Source of the DNA: Brevibacterium yomogidense
GTDB taxonomy: Bacteria; Actinomycetota; Actinomycetes; Actinomycetales; Brevibacteriaceae
Assembly: GCF_016107685.1 (NCBI RefSeq)
Contig: NZ_JABASY010000008.1
Location: forward strand, 25,955-89,954
Direction of reading: 5' to 3'
DNA length: 64,000 nt
In this document: positions 8,445 to 17,811 of the stretch, in pieces
How the letters are laid out: every line of letters starts with the position of its first letter
Numbering within the stretch: the stretch's first letter is position 1
Program-made: the position numbers and the translations under genes
The notes under the pieces: model-generated
The model's database searches: none
What the model saw: the letters and a program-made list of their open reading frames with translations, nothing else
Told to the model about the DNA's origin: nothing

Positions 8445-9266
8445 TCAGTCCTCTGCGATTCGGGTGACGATCTGGGCGAGCAGGCGGGAGATCCGCGGAC
8501 CGGCTTCCTGTCCGGCCTCGATGACCTCTTCGTGGCTGAGCGGGGTCTCCTGGATGCCGGCGGCGAGGTTCGTCACGAGGGAGAGCCCCATGAGCTCCAG
8601 ACCCGCCGCGCGGGCCGCGATCGCTTCGAGCGCCGTCGACATGCCCACCAGGTCGCCGCCCAGGATCTTCGCCATCCGCACTTCCGCAGGTGTCTCGTAC
8701 TGGGGGCCCGTGAACTGGACGTAGACGCCTTCCGGCAGGTCCGGGTCCACTTCACGTGCGAGGCCGCGCAGACGGGTCGAGTAGAGGTCGGTGAGGTCGA
8801 CGAAGTTCGCACCCGTGAGAGGGGTGGCGCCGGTGAAGTTGATGTGGTCCTCGATGAGTACGACGGAGCCTGCGCTGTAGACGGGGTTCAGCCCGCCGCA
8901 TCCGTTCGTCAGCACCAGCGTCGAGCAGCCGGCCGCCGCCGCTGTGCGCACACCGTGGGCGGTCGCCTGCGCGTCGCGGCCCTCGTAGAAGTGGCGACGG
9001 GCGCCCAGCACCAGCGCGTGGGCGCCGCTCTGCAGGCGGATCGTCCGCAGGCGTCCGCCATGGCCGGGCACCGACGGAGCGTGGAAGCCCGGCACGTCAG
9101 CGGCGGCGGTGTCCGCGATCGTCTCGCCCAGCAGGTCGGCCGCGCCGCCCCAGCCGGAGCCCAGGACGAGGGCGATGTCGTGGCGGTCGATGCCCGCCGC
9201 GTCGTTGAGGACCTGCGCGGCCTGCTGTGCGGCCAGCGTCGCTGTGTCGGAGTCATGTGCACTCAT
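8445..9266 (-). CDS. punA: Purine nucleoside phosphorylase (trimeric type)
   Basis: Phosphorolysis of purine nucleosides to the base and (deoxy)ribose-1-phosphate. The 273-residue protein carries VLGSGWGG near residue 33, the phosphate-binding GHGG and RRHFYEG segments, TNGCGGLN, GPQYETPAE and GMSTALEAIAA. These are hallmarks of the low-molecular-weight homotrimeric class used by actinomycetes. It heads a two-gene unit with the phospho-sugar mutase, whose start follows its stop after a single base. Together with cdd, deoA and deoC it completes a salvage set covering both purine and pyrimidine nucleosides. Confidence 0.94.
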   Translation of the reverse strand: MSAHDSDTATLAAQQAAQVLNDAAGIDRHDIALVLGSGWGGAADLLGETIADTAAADVPGFHAPSVPGHGGRLRTIRLQSGAHALVLGARRHFYEGRDAQATAHGVRTAAAAGCSTLVLTNGCGGLNPVYSAGSVVLIEDHINFTGATPLTGANFVDLTDLYSTRLRGLAREVDPDLPEGVYVQFTGPQYETPAEVRMAKILGGDLVGMSTALEAIAARAAGLELMGLSLVTNLAAGIQETPLSHEEVIEAGQEAGPRISRLLAQIVTRIAED

Positions 9267-9399
9267 ATTCCCGAACAGTACCGCCCCGAGCGGACACGGT
9301 CATCAGCGGCGAACCGCGCCGATAGGATCGGGGCAGATCCGCACACGTCCCCGGTCCGACGCACCGCCGGTGCACGGCCCCGTCCGCGCAGGAGCCCCC

Positions 9400-10431
9400 A
9401 TGTCGCCCAGCACGCCCGCCTCGTCCCGATCCGTCGCCATCCGCCCGTGGAGGGAGGGCGACGACCGTGCGCTCGCCCAGGTGCTGCCCGACCCGCAGAG
9501 TCCCGCCCAGCTGGCAGCGCGCGCCCTGCTGCGTGAGCCGGGGGAGTCCCCGCTCACCCGCACGGTCGTCGCCGTCGTGGACTCCGTGGTCGTGGGTGCC
9601 GCCGCGGTCGCCGCGTCGCCCGCCCACCCGACCCGTGCGTGGGTGCACGTCGAGGTGGCCCCGGGTGAGCGTCGTACCGGTGTCGGTTCCGCTCTGCTGG
9701 AGGCCGCCGTCGCCGAGGCCGCGGGGACACCACTGGAAGGGCTGGGTCTGCGGACCCGCATCGTCGCAGACGATTCGGTCGGTGGGCCGTTCGCGCGCGC
9801 CCACGGCTTCACGGACCTGTTCACGACGAGGATCGTGAGGATCGAGGCAGCAGCCCTGGGCGGGGCCGGGCTCGACCGGACGGAGGACCTCCAGGTCATC
9901 GATACCGGTTCGGTCGCGCTCACGCAGGCGTTCGCCGGATGGTACGAGCGGGTGAATGCTCTGGATCCGGCCGCTCCGATGAGCATCGGGCAGGTGAACT
10001 CGCGCTTCCTGTCCGAAGCGGCAGGTGCGCACGGCGCCGCACTGTGGCGGCCGGTCGGTGCGGATGCCGGTGCGCAAGCGCCGGACCTCAACAAGCGACC
10101 CGTGACGGCGTTCGCCGTGTCCTATGCACAGCGGCACGATGAGGAAGCAGAGACGCCCGCGCAGGGCGGCCTCGCGGTCGGCGGTGCGCCCGTGGGCGGT
10201 GACGACGTCTTCGCGGCGACGGGCGGGGAGGACGCCACCGAGCTCACGGTCGGCAGCATCGACGGGAACCTCGAGGACCTGCGGTCGCTCATCGCACGGC
10301 TGTCGGTCGACACGCCCGTCGTCGTCGAGGTCACGGACGCGATGCAGACGGAGTCCGCGCTGGTCGATGAACTCCTGGCAGCCGGGACAGCGCGGGTGCT
10401 CACCGCCTACACGACACTGGTCCGCGACTGA
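9400..10431 (+). CDS. GNAT-family N-acetyltransferase
   Basis: The first 160 residues form a GNAT domain: SVAIRPWREGDDRALAQV at the N-terminus and the acetyl-CoA loop VEVAPGERRTGVGSALLEAA near residues 85-105. The remaining 180 residues look like a second, weaker GNAT-like half, with LDRTEDLQVIDTGSVALTQAF and a closing LVDELLAAGTARVLTAYTTLVRD, interrupted by a Gly/Ala/Glu-rich loop. The ATG at 9400 has AGGAG six bases upstream. The substrate is unknown. A long-loop hairpin follows at 10451-10488. Confidence 0.78.
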   Translation: MSPSTPASSRSVAIRPWREGDDRALAQVLPDPQSPAQLAARALLREPGESPLTRTVVAVVDSVVVGAAAVAASPAHPTRAWVHVEVAPGERRTGVGSALLEAAVAEAAGTPLEGLGLRTRIVADDSVGGPFARAHGFTDLFTTRIVRIEAAALGGAGLDRTEDLQVIDTGSVALTQAFAGWYERVNALDPAAPMSIGQVNSRFLSEAAGAHGAALWRPVGADAGAQAPDLNKRPVTAFAVSYAQRHDEEAETPAQGGLAVGGAPVGGDDVFAATGGEDATELTVGSIDGNLEDLRSLIARLSVDTPVVVEVTDAMQTESALVDELLAAGTARVLTAYTTLVRD

Positions 10432-10450
10432 CGATCGCCGGACTCACGCA

Positions 10451-10488
10451 ACCGGCCTCCGCGGAGAGTACGTCCCCCGGAGGCCGGT
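10451..10488. terminator. Hairpin between convergent genes
   Basis: An 11-bp perfect stem, ACCGGCCTCCG with CGGAGGCCGGT, separated by a 16-base loop. It lies between the acetyltransferase stop and the end of the opposing DUF3618 operon, so it could serve both directions. The loop is large and no T-run follows. Confidence 0.4.
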
Positions 10489-10567
10489 CGCTGAGCGGAC
10501 GGGTCGGTCAGGTGCCCGGCGGACCGGGCCGCATTGCCGTCGGGTCCGGTGTCCGTCTGACGGGGAG

Positions 10568-11299
10568 TCAGCGGCGGGCCTGCTGCACAGCCTCACCTGA
10601 TGTCTGTGCCTCCGACTTCAGGTGACCGGACTCCTCCTGCGCTTCGGACCTCACGTTCTCCGCGCCGGACTGGGCCTGCTCCCGCACACTCTGCACGGCC
10701 TCCTGCGCGGGTTCACGAAGGTTCTGGCCCATGTCCTTCGCCACCTGCTGTGCCTCGTCGAGGTAGGGCTGCGCCACCTCCTTCGCCTGCGTCGCAAGTT
10801 GCTGCTCCTGCCTCGAGGAGGGGATGAGGCTCCCGATGAGCCAGCCGGCTCCCAGCGCGATCACACCGACGGCGAGGGGGTTGCCCCGCGTGCGCTGCGT
10901 GACCTGCTCCGGGAACTGCTCAGCGGCCGCGCGGACCGATTCGGCACCGCTGCGTGCCGCGTCGCTCACGGAGTCGGCCATGCCGTGGACGTTCTCCGCT
11001 GCATGGTGACCTCGCGACTGGAGGTCGGATCCGGCGTCCTCGGCTGAACCCATGACGGTGTCCTTCCACGAGCTCACGGTGTCGGAGATCCTTCTCCTCT
11101 GCCGTTCGGCGGCGCGTGCGGGGGAGACCTTCTCCGCCATCGCGTCGACGTCGTAGCCCAGGTTCCGGCGCGTCCTCTCGATCTCCGTGCGGATCTCCTT
11201 GGGCGACTTCTCCGGATTGTCCGGGGGCTGATAGCCGGGGCTCGGCTGCAGTGTGGGATCGGTGGGGTACGGGTGGTGGGGGTCATGCGGATGCGTCAT
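10568..11299 (-). CDS. DUF3618-type membrane-associated protein
   Basis: A 243-residue protein. A His/Pro-rich start is followed by the DUF3618 signature (KEIRTEIERTRRNLGYDVDA at about residues 33-52). One hydrophobic segment, NPLAVGVIALGAGWLIGSL, lies near residue 150, and the tail is a long amphipathic helix rich in Gln, Glu and Ala. Such proteins resemble plant-LEA or YtxH-like envelope stress proteins; no enzyme activity is known. The start overlaps the Holin-X gene stop by four bases, and GAAGGAAA precedes the ATG. It is the last gene of a three-gene operon. Confidence 0.78.
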   Translation of the reverse strand: MTHPHDPHHPYPTDPTLQPSPGYQPPDNPEKSPKEIRTEIERTRRNLGYDVDAMAEKVSPARAAERQRRRISDTVSSWKDTVMGSAEDAGSDLQSRGHHAAENVHGMADSVSDAARSGAESVRAAAEQFPEQVTQRTRGNPLAVGVIALGAGWLIGSLIPSSRQEQQLATQAKEVAQPYLDEAQQVAKDMGQNLREPAQEAVQSVREQAQSGAENVRSEAQEESGHLKSEAQTSGEAVQQARR

Positions 11300-11760
11300 G
11301 GCGTTTCCTTCAGAGGGTTCACAGTGGGTGGGATCTCCTTGGCCGTGTCCAGGGTCTCGGGCAGCCCCGTGGCTTCCTTCAGCCGCTTCCGACCGACGAC
11401 TGCCAGAACGGCTGCGATGACGGCCCACAGTGCGGCCACCACGAGGCCCGACCACCCGTCACCGATCAGCGAACCGAGCGCCACCCACAGGGCGGTCGAC
11501 AGGAAAAGCAGCACGAAGACCGCGGCGAGGCCCGCGCCGGTGAGCAGTCCGGCCCCGGTGCCGGCTCGTCTGGCGGTCTGTGTGGCCTCCGCTTTCGCGA
11601 GCGCGATCTCCTGCTGGATGAGTGTGGACGTGTTCTGACTCAGTGACGAGAACAGGTCGCCCAGCGACTGGTGCTCGGCGCGCACCTCAGCCTGCGCTTC
11701 GGAAGCGGCAGACCGTGGAGACGCCCCGCCCGGACTGCGGCGGGTGGGGTCGTGACTCAT
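11296..11760 (-). CDS. Actinobacterial Holin-X / phage-holin superfamily III membrane protein
   Basis: A 154-residue protein. A cytoplasmic N-terminal region contains the signature LGDLFSSLSQNTSTLIQQEI followed by ALAKAEATQTARRAGTGAG. Two transmembrane helices follow (GLAAVFVLLFLSTALWVALG and GWSGLVVAALWAVIAAVLAV), then a Lys/Arg-rich tail. This order is characteristic of Pfam Holin-X proteins (PF07332), which are chromosomal actinobacterial genes and not evidence of a phage. It overlaps both neighbours by four bases. Confidence 0.82.
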   Translation of the reverse strand: MSHDPTRRSPGGASPRSAASEAQAEVRAEHQSLGDLFSSLSQNTSTLIQQEIALAKAEATQTARRAGTGAGLLTGAGLAAVFVLLFLSTALWVALGSLIGDGWSGLVVAALWAVIAAVLAVVGRKRLKEATGLPETLDTAKEIPPTVNPLKETP

Positions 11761-12719
11761 CGGTCGGCCCCCTCATCCCCCGGGGAGGGGGCGTCTCCGG
11801 AGACGCCGGAGCGGGAACCGCGGGCGGATTCGGGGCCGTAGGCAGGATCGGGACGGTGGACGGATTCGGAATGGCCGGTGGGCTCGAGACGACCTGCCGC
11901 GCTGCGACGACCTGCAGAGCCGGACGTCCCGTCGCTGTCGGTCAGCCCGCGAGTGAGACGACCGATGAGCAGACCCGCACCCGCTGCAATGCCCAGGAAC
12001 ACCAGCGGCTTCCGGGAGGCGAAGCGGCGGACGTCCTCGACGAGGTCGCGCGGTCGGGCGTTCTCCAGCCGGTCGGCGATCGCAGAGATCTTCTCATCGG
12101 CGAAGGAGAGCGCTCCGCGCGTGAGCGCTCCTTCAGGTGCCTCCCCGCGCGAGATCCCCGCGAGATCGTTCGAGACGGAGCGCACGGCCTGGGCGGCTCT
12201 GTCCTGCTGCGTACCGGCTTGGTCGCTTACATCGCTCTGGACCCGGTCCCAGAGTGAGGACGCCTGGTCCTTCGCCTCGTCGGCGACCCTCCCCGCCTCC
12301 TGCTGTGCCGTCGCCTTCACGCTCTCCGCCGCCTGGCCGGTCTCCTCCTTGAGGCGCCGGCCTTCTTCCGTCGCGACGTCCTTCGTGTCGGCAGTCGAGT
12401 CCGACGGGTCGTGCGCACTGTGCTTCCCGTACGTCGGGGGCGTGTCACTGCCGAGCACCGCGCCCTGTGACGCCGGTGTGGGCTGTGCGGGGATCGGCCG
12501 CACCGCGGCGGGCTGCATGTGGCCCGGGTGCGCCGGGGTGGGAGGTGCAGGAGTGGGCTGCGGGGGAGCCGACCGTGCGGGGGTGGGATGTGCGGGTGTG
12601 GGGGAGACGGGGACGGGGTGCTGGTCGGGGAGCGCTGTCGACGGGTCTGACTCCGGAATCTGTTCCGGGGGAGTCGGTCGTCCCGTGGAGGACCTCTGGG
12701 TGCTGTGGCTGTCGGTCAT
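11757..12719 (-). CDS. YtxH/ElaB-like membrane-anchored protein with Pro-rich N-terminus
   Basis: First gene of the operon. The N-terminal 110 residues are mostly Pro, Ala, Thr and Gln repeats of the type PAHPTPA. The middle (about residues 115-230) is a long, charged amphipathic helix typical of late-embryogenesis or apolipoprotein-like proteins. A single membrane anchor lies near residue 250 (RKPLVFLGIAAGAGLLIGRL), followed by a Ser/Gly-rich tail. GGAAGG precedes the ATG by eight bases. The upstream region shares a motif with the PRC-barrel gene (see 12770-12787). Function is unknown; an envelope or osmotic stress role is inferred. Confidence 0.68.
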   Translation of the reverse strand: MTDSHSTQRSSTGRPTPPEQIPESDPSTALPDQHPVPVSPTPAHPTPARSAPPQPTPAPPTPAHPGHMQPAAVRPIPAQPTPASQGAVLGSDTPPTYGKHSAHDPSDSTADTKDVATEEGRRLKEETGQAAESVKATAQQEAGRVADEAKDQASSLWDRVQSDVSDQAGTQQDRAAQAVRSVSNDLAGISRGEAPEGALTRGALSFADEKISAIADRLENARPRDLVEDVRRFASRKPLVFLGIAAGAGLLIGRLTRGLTDSDGTSGSAGRRSAAGRLEPTGHSESVHRPDPAYGPESARGSRSGVSGDAPSPGDEGADR

Positions 12720-12769
12720 CGATCCGATCCTTCCGTGTGGAGGTCCAGGGGAGCCTGCACGAAGTGTGA

Positions 12770-12787
12770 CAAGCCTCCTTGTTCTTT
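12770..12787 (-). promoter_or_regulatory. Shared upstream element, copy 1
   Basis: On the minus strand this reads AAAGAACAAGGAGGCTTG, 51 bases before the start of the operon at 12719. It matches the element upstream of the PRC-barrel gene at 14 of 18 positions (consensus AAAGNNCAAGGNGSCTTG). It could be a promoter element for an alternative sigma factor or an operator for a common regulator. Confidence 0.35.
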
Positions 12788-12860
12788 AACCTTTGCAGTG
12801 GAAGGCAGGGCGGTCAACGGATTCCCATCCGAAAAGGCTGGGAGTTCGGGTCGCGGGGCG

Positions 12861-15800
12861 TCAGACCCGGATCGGGGTCGCGGTGTCGCCGGTGACCCAC
12901 CAAGACGCGCGGGCACCGCGCGGGATCGGCGGACACCCGCGGAATCCTGCGGTGCGCAGAGCAGGTTCCGGCCATTCGCCGAAGAGGAGGACCGGGCCGC
13001 GCGCGCCGACACCGACGGCTGAGGGCGGGGGCAGGCCGGGACGAGACGCGCTCAGTGCTGCGGACGTCGCCCCTGTAGAGGCCGGCACAAGATCACCGGA
13101 GACCAGGCAGACCGGCTCTCCTGCCACAGCAGCGGCGTCTGCCGATGCCCTCTGCGCCGGATCGGTGGAGTCGAGGACGACGGTGACCCCGCGTGAGCGC
13201 AGGCTCTCTGCGAACCGCAGAAGGCTGGCGGGCGGTCCTGGGTCACGCGCGGGCGTCGAGCTGTCGACCAGCACGGACAGGATGATGCCGTCGTCGAGTG
13301 GGCTCCAAGTGACGGATCTCCCGGCGGGATCGACACCGACTCGGATGCCGTCTACGGGGCTAACGGGCGGCAGCACGGGGCTGGTTGGCGGAGAAAGGGT
13401 GCCGCCAGGCGGTGTTGGCCCGGACGTGGAACGGTCGGGACCCGTGAAATCGGTCCAGAGGGGGTGTGGGCGCTTGTCCTCTCCGTCGTCCATCCTCTGA
13501 GCGTGCTGAACGATCTGCAGGTCCGCGCCCTCCCGGCCATCGGTGAGGGACTCCACCCCGAGGATCACTGCGCGCCCCGGAGGCCACTCACCGCTGAACC
13601 GGCTAGCCGTCAGTCCGTAGAAGACCGCATCTGTGTCCGTGGCCGGTGGGAACACGATCCGGGTGGTCGCAGTCTGGGCAAGGCGCTGTGCCAGCAGTCG
13701 CCGGTGTCCGGACACGATGAAACGCATCCCGGATCCGCCGGTGAGCAGTCGCTCGAGTCGGTCGACCCGTGGCGAGGTCTGGTGGGCGTTGACGAACGCG
13801 TCCCAGTCGTCGATGGCCCACACGACAGGCTCTCGCGTCGTCTCACACGTGCCGATGAGGTGGTCGACCATCCACGCCTGCGAGTGGCCCATCCGGAGGA
13901 TGCCTTGCGGGTCGACGAACGGGAGGGCGCCGTGAGGACCCAGATGCACGACTGGCAGACCCGCTGCCTGGAACGCGAGGGCCAGCGTGTCGACCGCCGT
14001 CGACCAACCGCGACCCCGTCCGCCGGAGACGGTCACGGACCCGGATCCGGGATCCAGGCGCACTGAGGCGATGCGGTTCTCATCCGGCAGGTCGACGAGA
14101 CCGACGACCGTGAAGTCGCCACACGCCTCCTCGGGCCGGGCCGCTGTCCCGTCTCCTCCGAGCAGGGTGGCGTCCACGGTGAGGTGTGGGGGCAGAGGCG
14201 GGGCGATGACCTCGTGCCGTGGTCCGGGTGGTCCGGCGGCTGTCGTTCCGGCTGGCGGTGGTCCGTCGGGCAGGGGGATGACGACTTCCGTCGTATCGAG
14301 GAGGGAGGTGATCGTGATCTGCGGCCGAGGAGTCTGCGTCTCCTGGGGATTGTCGGCCACTGCGGAGCGAAGCGCGTGGACACCCGCGTCGTCGGACACG
14401 AGAGCGGTGCCGGGGACACGCGCATCGATCCATGCCGCGTCGGGGATCCCCAGCACCTCGTGCGAGTCCGCCTCGTCCCGGACCCGCAGGCAGATCCGGA
14501 GGGAGATGTTCGCACGCATCCTCGCGGAGACGACACCGGACGGACGCTGGGTCGCGAGCACGATGTGGACTCCCAACGACCTGCCCACCGCAGTGAGGTG
14601 CTCGAACTCCGTGACGATGTGGGGGCTGAGGGAGGTGAGGACATGGAACTCGTCGATGACGACGAGCAGGCGGGGCAGCGCTGCGACGAGCGGATCGTCG
14701 TGCGATCGCGCGATCAGTTGGTCGAGGTCACGGCAACCGGCCTCCGCGAGGTGGCGCTCTCTGCGTGTGATCTCTGCGGTGATGCTGCGAACGGCGCGCA
14801 GCGCGGCGGCCTCGTCCAGGTCCGTGACGACGCTGTCGGTGTGCGGGTGGGTGAGGAAGCGGGACAGGCTGGCGCCGCCCTTGAAGTCGAGGAGGACGAG
14901 CCGGAGCTCTTCGGGGGAGTGAGTGCGGCACAGCGCCTCCAGCCACGTCTCGAGGAGGACGGACTTCCCGCTGCCCGTGGTGCCGGCGACGAGCGCGTGA
15001 GGGCCGGAGCGACGGACATCGAGCAGGAAGAGGGGGTCTTGGAGCCGGTCCGTCCGGTGGCGGGTCGTCGGAGACGTGAGAGCCCGATCCCGTCTGCCGT
15101 CCGGTGGGTCGGGGCGCGCCACCGCGCGACCGATAGGCACAGTGAGTGGGCTCGACCCGCGACGCCCTGCGACGTCCCACTGGCGGAGGACATCAACCAC
15201 CGGCGTGGTGCGGATCTCCGATGCAGAAGGGAGGACGGCCGCGCCTGTACCCGTACGCGGTCCGATCGTGGCAAGCAGGCGCAGGAACGTCGCCGTGCTC
15301 ACTGCGTGGATCCGGGCCTGCCCGTTCAGCGCTGCACCGAGTCCACGGACTGCTGTTCGGGGGAACGATCCCTCCCGTCGACCGATCGCTTCGCCGACCG
15401 TCTGGGGATCGGGGACCTGGAGACCGTCGGGGCGGTCCGGTCCACCGCAGGCGACCTCGACGACGGCGTCTTCGACGGCCTGCGGTCCGCGGACGGTGAA
15501 GCACACCGGAGCGTCGGCGATCCCCGCGGAGCGCTGCGGCGGACCTCCTGAGACGACGCATGCGGAGACGGGGTCGTCCAGCTCTGAGAACTCGGGGAAA
15601 CCGCCGTCGGCGCGGCAACCGCTCCCGGCAGCCAGGTGTGCCGCGACGAGCGCGCGCACGACGGACCGGACCCGCGCCTCGGGCCCGGACACCCGTATCG
15701 GCAGGCGACGATCGATGAGCAGGGGCGCGTCTTCGGCGATGAGGAACGCGGAGTCCCCGTCGATGTGGTGCGGCGGAAGCCGACGGCGGGCCCGCACCCG

Positions 15801-16799
15801 GGCGTGACGGTCTCGCGGCAGGCGGACGGCGACGGTGCTGAGGCAGCTCCCGGTCCCCAGGACGAGCATGTCGGACCGGTGGGGAGGAACAGGCTCCAGC
15901 GCACTGTACGCGGCGACGTCGAGCCCGCGGACATATGCGGACAGCTGTGCAGTGAGCGCGTCGAGGGTCTGCACGATCTCGCGGCGATGTGCCCGCTTCG
16001 ACCGAGCGGATTCGCGGAGGAAGCGCCGTCGTTCCGTGCGCAGTGTGAGGGTCGCCGTCGCGGGCCCCGCCAGGCTGAGGAGCAGGAACCACCACGTGCC
16101 GACGATCAGTGCGAGGGCGATCCCGATGACGATCGGGGCGGCGTAGACGATCCACGAGGGCGTCCGCACAGGGGCAACGGGTTCCGGTTCGGGCCACACG
16201 AGGGGCTCCGCGTCCCCTACCGCGTGGGGCGGGGCGGCCTCGGTCGCGGACCCCGCACCGGCGGCGGCTGTCAGGTCCACGGTGGTCGAACCGATGACGC
16301 GGCGGGCACTGTCGTCCGGCTGGGACCCGTGTGTGCGCTGTGCGTGACCTACCGGGCCGAGCGGTTCGCCGCCGATGCGGATCCCGGCCGGTCCGTTCGA
16401 CAGTGCGAGGGGCTGCCGGGAGAGGTACGGGTCCGCGAGAACCACGTCGACCCCGGTCCCGCGGCCCAGAGTCCATTCCCCCTGCGGCAGGGCGATCGCG
16501 AAACCTGATTCCGGTCCGGAGCGGACTGTGAGCCGTGCATGCCCCGCGGGAGCGGGGGTGTTGGGCGGAAGGAGGGTGAGGCCGCTCGCGTCGACGGTGA
16601 CCGGGTGGGCACTCGCCCACTCCGACCAGGTGCCGGTGGTCGCTGCGGGGGTCTGCGCGAGGAGGCCAGTCGCTTCGGACACGTGAGCGGCCGATGTCCA
16701 GCCGGGAGCGCTGACGCGGTGGCTCGACGGGTGCGGTCCGGAGACGGTGTGGATGATCGCGGTGTTCACATTTCGCAGGATGGCGCAGTCCGGACGCAC
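12861..16799 (-). CDS. FHA-FtsK/SpoIIIE ATPase, EssC/EccC-like
   Basis: A 1312-residue protein with the order seen in type VII secretion ATPases. A degenerate FHA domain comes first (around residues 90-130; LGRGTGVDVVLADPYLSRQ, with the usual His after SR replaced). Two adjacent membrane helices follow near residues 215-255 (IVYAAPIVIGIALALIVGTW), then a cytoplasmic linker. The FtsK domain has Walker A GTTGSGKS near residue 606, Walker B LRLVLLDFKGG near 635 and VVIDEFHVL. Two further ATPase-like modules have decayed P-loops (GGRGRGWST near 926). The GTG start has no clear ribosome binding site; GTG 16769 is an alternative. No WXG100 substrate or other ESX gene is in the window, so the secretion role is inferred from architecture only. 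Confidence 0.75.
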   Translation of the reverse strand: MRPDCAILRNVNTAIIHTVSGPHPSSHRVSAPGWTSAAHVSEATGLLAQTPAATTGTWSEWASAHPVTVDASGLTLLPPNTPAPAGHARLTVRSGPESGFAIALPQGEWTLGRGTGVDVVLADPYLSRQPLALSNGPAGIRIGGEPLGPVGHAQRTHGSQPDDSARRVIGSTTVDLTAAAGAGSATEAAPPHAVGDAEPLVWPEPEPVAPVRTPSWIVYAAPIVIGIALALIVGTWWFLLLSLAGPATATLTLRTERRRFLRESARSKRAHRREIVQTLDALTAQLSAYVRGLDVAAYSALEPVPPHRSDMLVLGTGSCLSTVAVRLPRDRHARVRARRRLPPHHIDGDSAFLIAEDAPLLIDRRLPIRVSGPEARVRSVVRALVAAHLAAGSGCRADGGFPEFSELDDPVSACVVSGGPPQRSAGIADAPVCFTVRGPQAVEDAVVEVACGGPDRPDGLQVPDPQTVGEAIGRREGSFPRTAVRGLGAALNGQARIHAVSTATFLRLLATIGPRTGTGAAVLPSASEIRTTPVVDVLRQWDVAGRRGSSPLTVPIGRAVARPDPPDGRRDRALTSPTTRHRTDRLQDPLFLLDVRRSGPHALVAGTTGSGKSVLLETWLEALCRTHSPEELRLVLLDFKGGASLSRFLTHPHTDSVVTDLDEAAALRAVRSITAEITRRERHLAEAGCRDLDQLIARSHDDPLVAALPRLLVVIDEFHVLTSLSPHIVTEFEHLTAVGRSLGVHIVLATQRPSGVVSARMRANISLRICLRVRDEADSHEVLGIPDAAWIDARVPGTALVSDDAGVHALRSAVADNPQETQTPRPQITITSLLDTTEVVIPLPDGPPPAGTTAAGPPGPRHEVIAPPLPPHLTVDATLLGGDGTAARPEEACGDFTVVGLVDLPDENRIASVRLDPGSGSVTVSGGRGRGWSTAVDTLALAFQAAGLPVVHLGPHGALPFVDPQGILRMGHSQAWMVDHLIGTCETTREPVVWAIDDWDAFVNAHQTSPRVDRLERLLTGGSGMRFIVSGHRRLLAQRLAQTATTRIVFPPATDTDAVFYGLTASRFSGEWPPGRAVILGVESLTDGREGADLQIVQHAQRMDDGEDKRPHPLWTDFTGPDRSTSGPTPPGGTLSPPTSPVLPPVSPVDGIRVGVDPAGRSVTWSPLDDGIILSVLVDSSTPARDPGPPASLLRFAESLRSRGVTVVLDSTDPAQRASADAAAVAGEPVCLVSGDLVPASTGATSAALSASRPGLPPPSAVGVGARGPVLLFGEWPEPALRTAGFRGCPPIPRGARASWWVTGDTATPIRV

Positions 16800-16912
16800 C
16801 CAGGGGGTCCGTGCGGAACCTGTGGACGGTGGCGCCGTCGTCCACAGGCCGGTGTCCGGGCAGTGGCGGGACCGGCGCGAGATCGTGTGACCTCCGGTGT
16901 GTGATCGCAGAG

Positions 16913-17365
16913 TCAGAGGCGGAGCGCTCCGCGGACTGTTGCGCGGGCTTCGAGCTCGATCCAGGACGGGGCGAACGGTGACAGGAGTGCGGGCACGTAC
17001 GCCGTGCGGAGCTCGACTTCCGCGCTGAGACCGTCAGGGCTGCGTCCGACCACCGTCATGTCGGTGTAGCGCGGCGGCACCTCGACCGCGGACAGGTACG
17101 CAGCGGCCGCCGTCCGCACACCCTCGTCGGTGAGGACGATGCCGGGTTCCGGCGTCGGCGCGGGGTCGAAGGATTCTGCGGCGGCGAGCGCTGCGGAATC
17201 GGCGAGGGCGAAGAGCTTCCGGTGAGCGAGCCAGACGTCGGTGATGAGTGCCGCGAGCAGGATGAGTGCCAGCGCGATGGTTGCGAAGCCGATCGCGAGG
17301 GGAGTGATGGACCCCTCGTCGGGGCGCGCTGCGCGGGGCGTCGGACGGCGAAGGCGGGCCATCAT
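16913..17365 (-). CDS. Tad-locus TadE/TadG-like protein (Rv3654c-like)
   Basis: A 150-residue pseudopilin-type protein. After a basic start, EGSITPLAIGFATIALALILLAALITDVWLAHR supplies the single N-terminal membrane helix with the charged border (DEGS) typical of Tad minor pilins. ALADSAALAAAESF follows the helix as in TadG-like proteins. The rest is a predicted extracytoplasmic domain without recognisable motifs. It starts in a four-base overlap with the preceding TadE gene, with GGAGGA directly before two consecutive ATG codons, and is the last gene of the Tad operon. Confidence 0.72.
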   Translation of the reverse strand: MMARLRRPTPRAARPDEGSITPLAIGFATIALALILLAALITDVWLAHRKLFALADSAALAAAESFDPAPTPEPGIVLTDEGVRTAAAAYLSAVEVPPRYTDMTVVGRSPDGLSAEVELRTAYVPALLSPFAPSWIELEARATVRGALRL

Positions 17366-17811
17366 TCCTCCACGGGCGCGCTGAGGTCGGTGTGGGCGGA
17401 CCGGACGATCATGACGGGGATCTTCTTCTCCCCCAGAACGGCGGGGATGCCGGGGACGGGGATCCGTGCGACGACCGTCGCGGTGATCGGGGTTCCGGCC
17501 GCGCCGCAGGGGCCGGAGCAGTGCAGGTCGATCTCCCACTCCGCGTCCTCCAGTCCGTGGTCCGCGAAGTGCAGCGCTGCGACGTCCTGCGCGGTCTGCT
17601 GGGCGCCGGCGGGGTGCCGGGCAGCCGACCGCGCGGCGTCGATCGCGGTGGACTGGGCGGCGTAGGCGCCTGCCTGCACCTGCGCGAGGGAGACGAGCAG
17701 GTAGAGGAGAGGGACGAGGAGGACGACGGAGCCGAAGATGAACTCGATCGGGGCGGTCCCCGCATCACTGCGGTGAGAACGGTGCGCGCGCGTGCGCCAG
17801 CGGCCCGTCAC
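17362..17811 (-). CDS. tadE: TadE-family minor pilin
   Basis: A 149-residue protein with the TadE pattern. Arg/His-rich N-terminus, then DAGTAPIEFIFGSVVLLVPLLYLLVSL, where the Glu five residues into the helix is the conserved pseudopilin glutamate, then AQVQAGAYAAQSTAIDAARSAAR. The C-terminal part is probably exported. It overlaps both neighbouring genes by four bases. In Tad systems TadE and relatives are needed for assembly of the pilus on the cell surface. Confidence 0.8.
   Translation of the reverse strand: MTGRWRTRAHRSHRSDAGTAPIEFIFGSVVLLVPLLYLLVSLAQVQAGAYAAQSTAIDAARSAARHPAGAQQTAQDVAALHFADHGLEDAEWEIDLHCSGPCGAAGTPITATVVARIPVPGIPAVLGEKKIPVMIVRSAHTDLSAPVEE

Noticed and set aside
11296..11760. 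Holin as evidence of a prophage
   Set aside because: Holin-X proteins are ordinary chromosomal genes in actinomycetes, and no capsid, portal, integrase or lysis gene is nearby.
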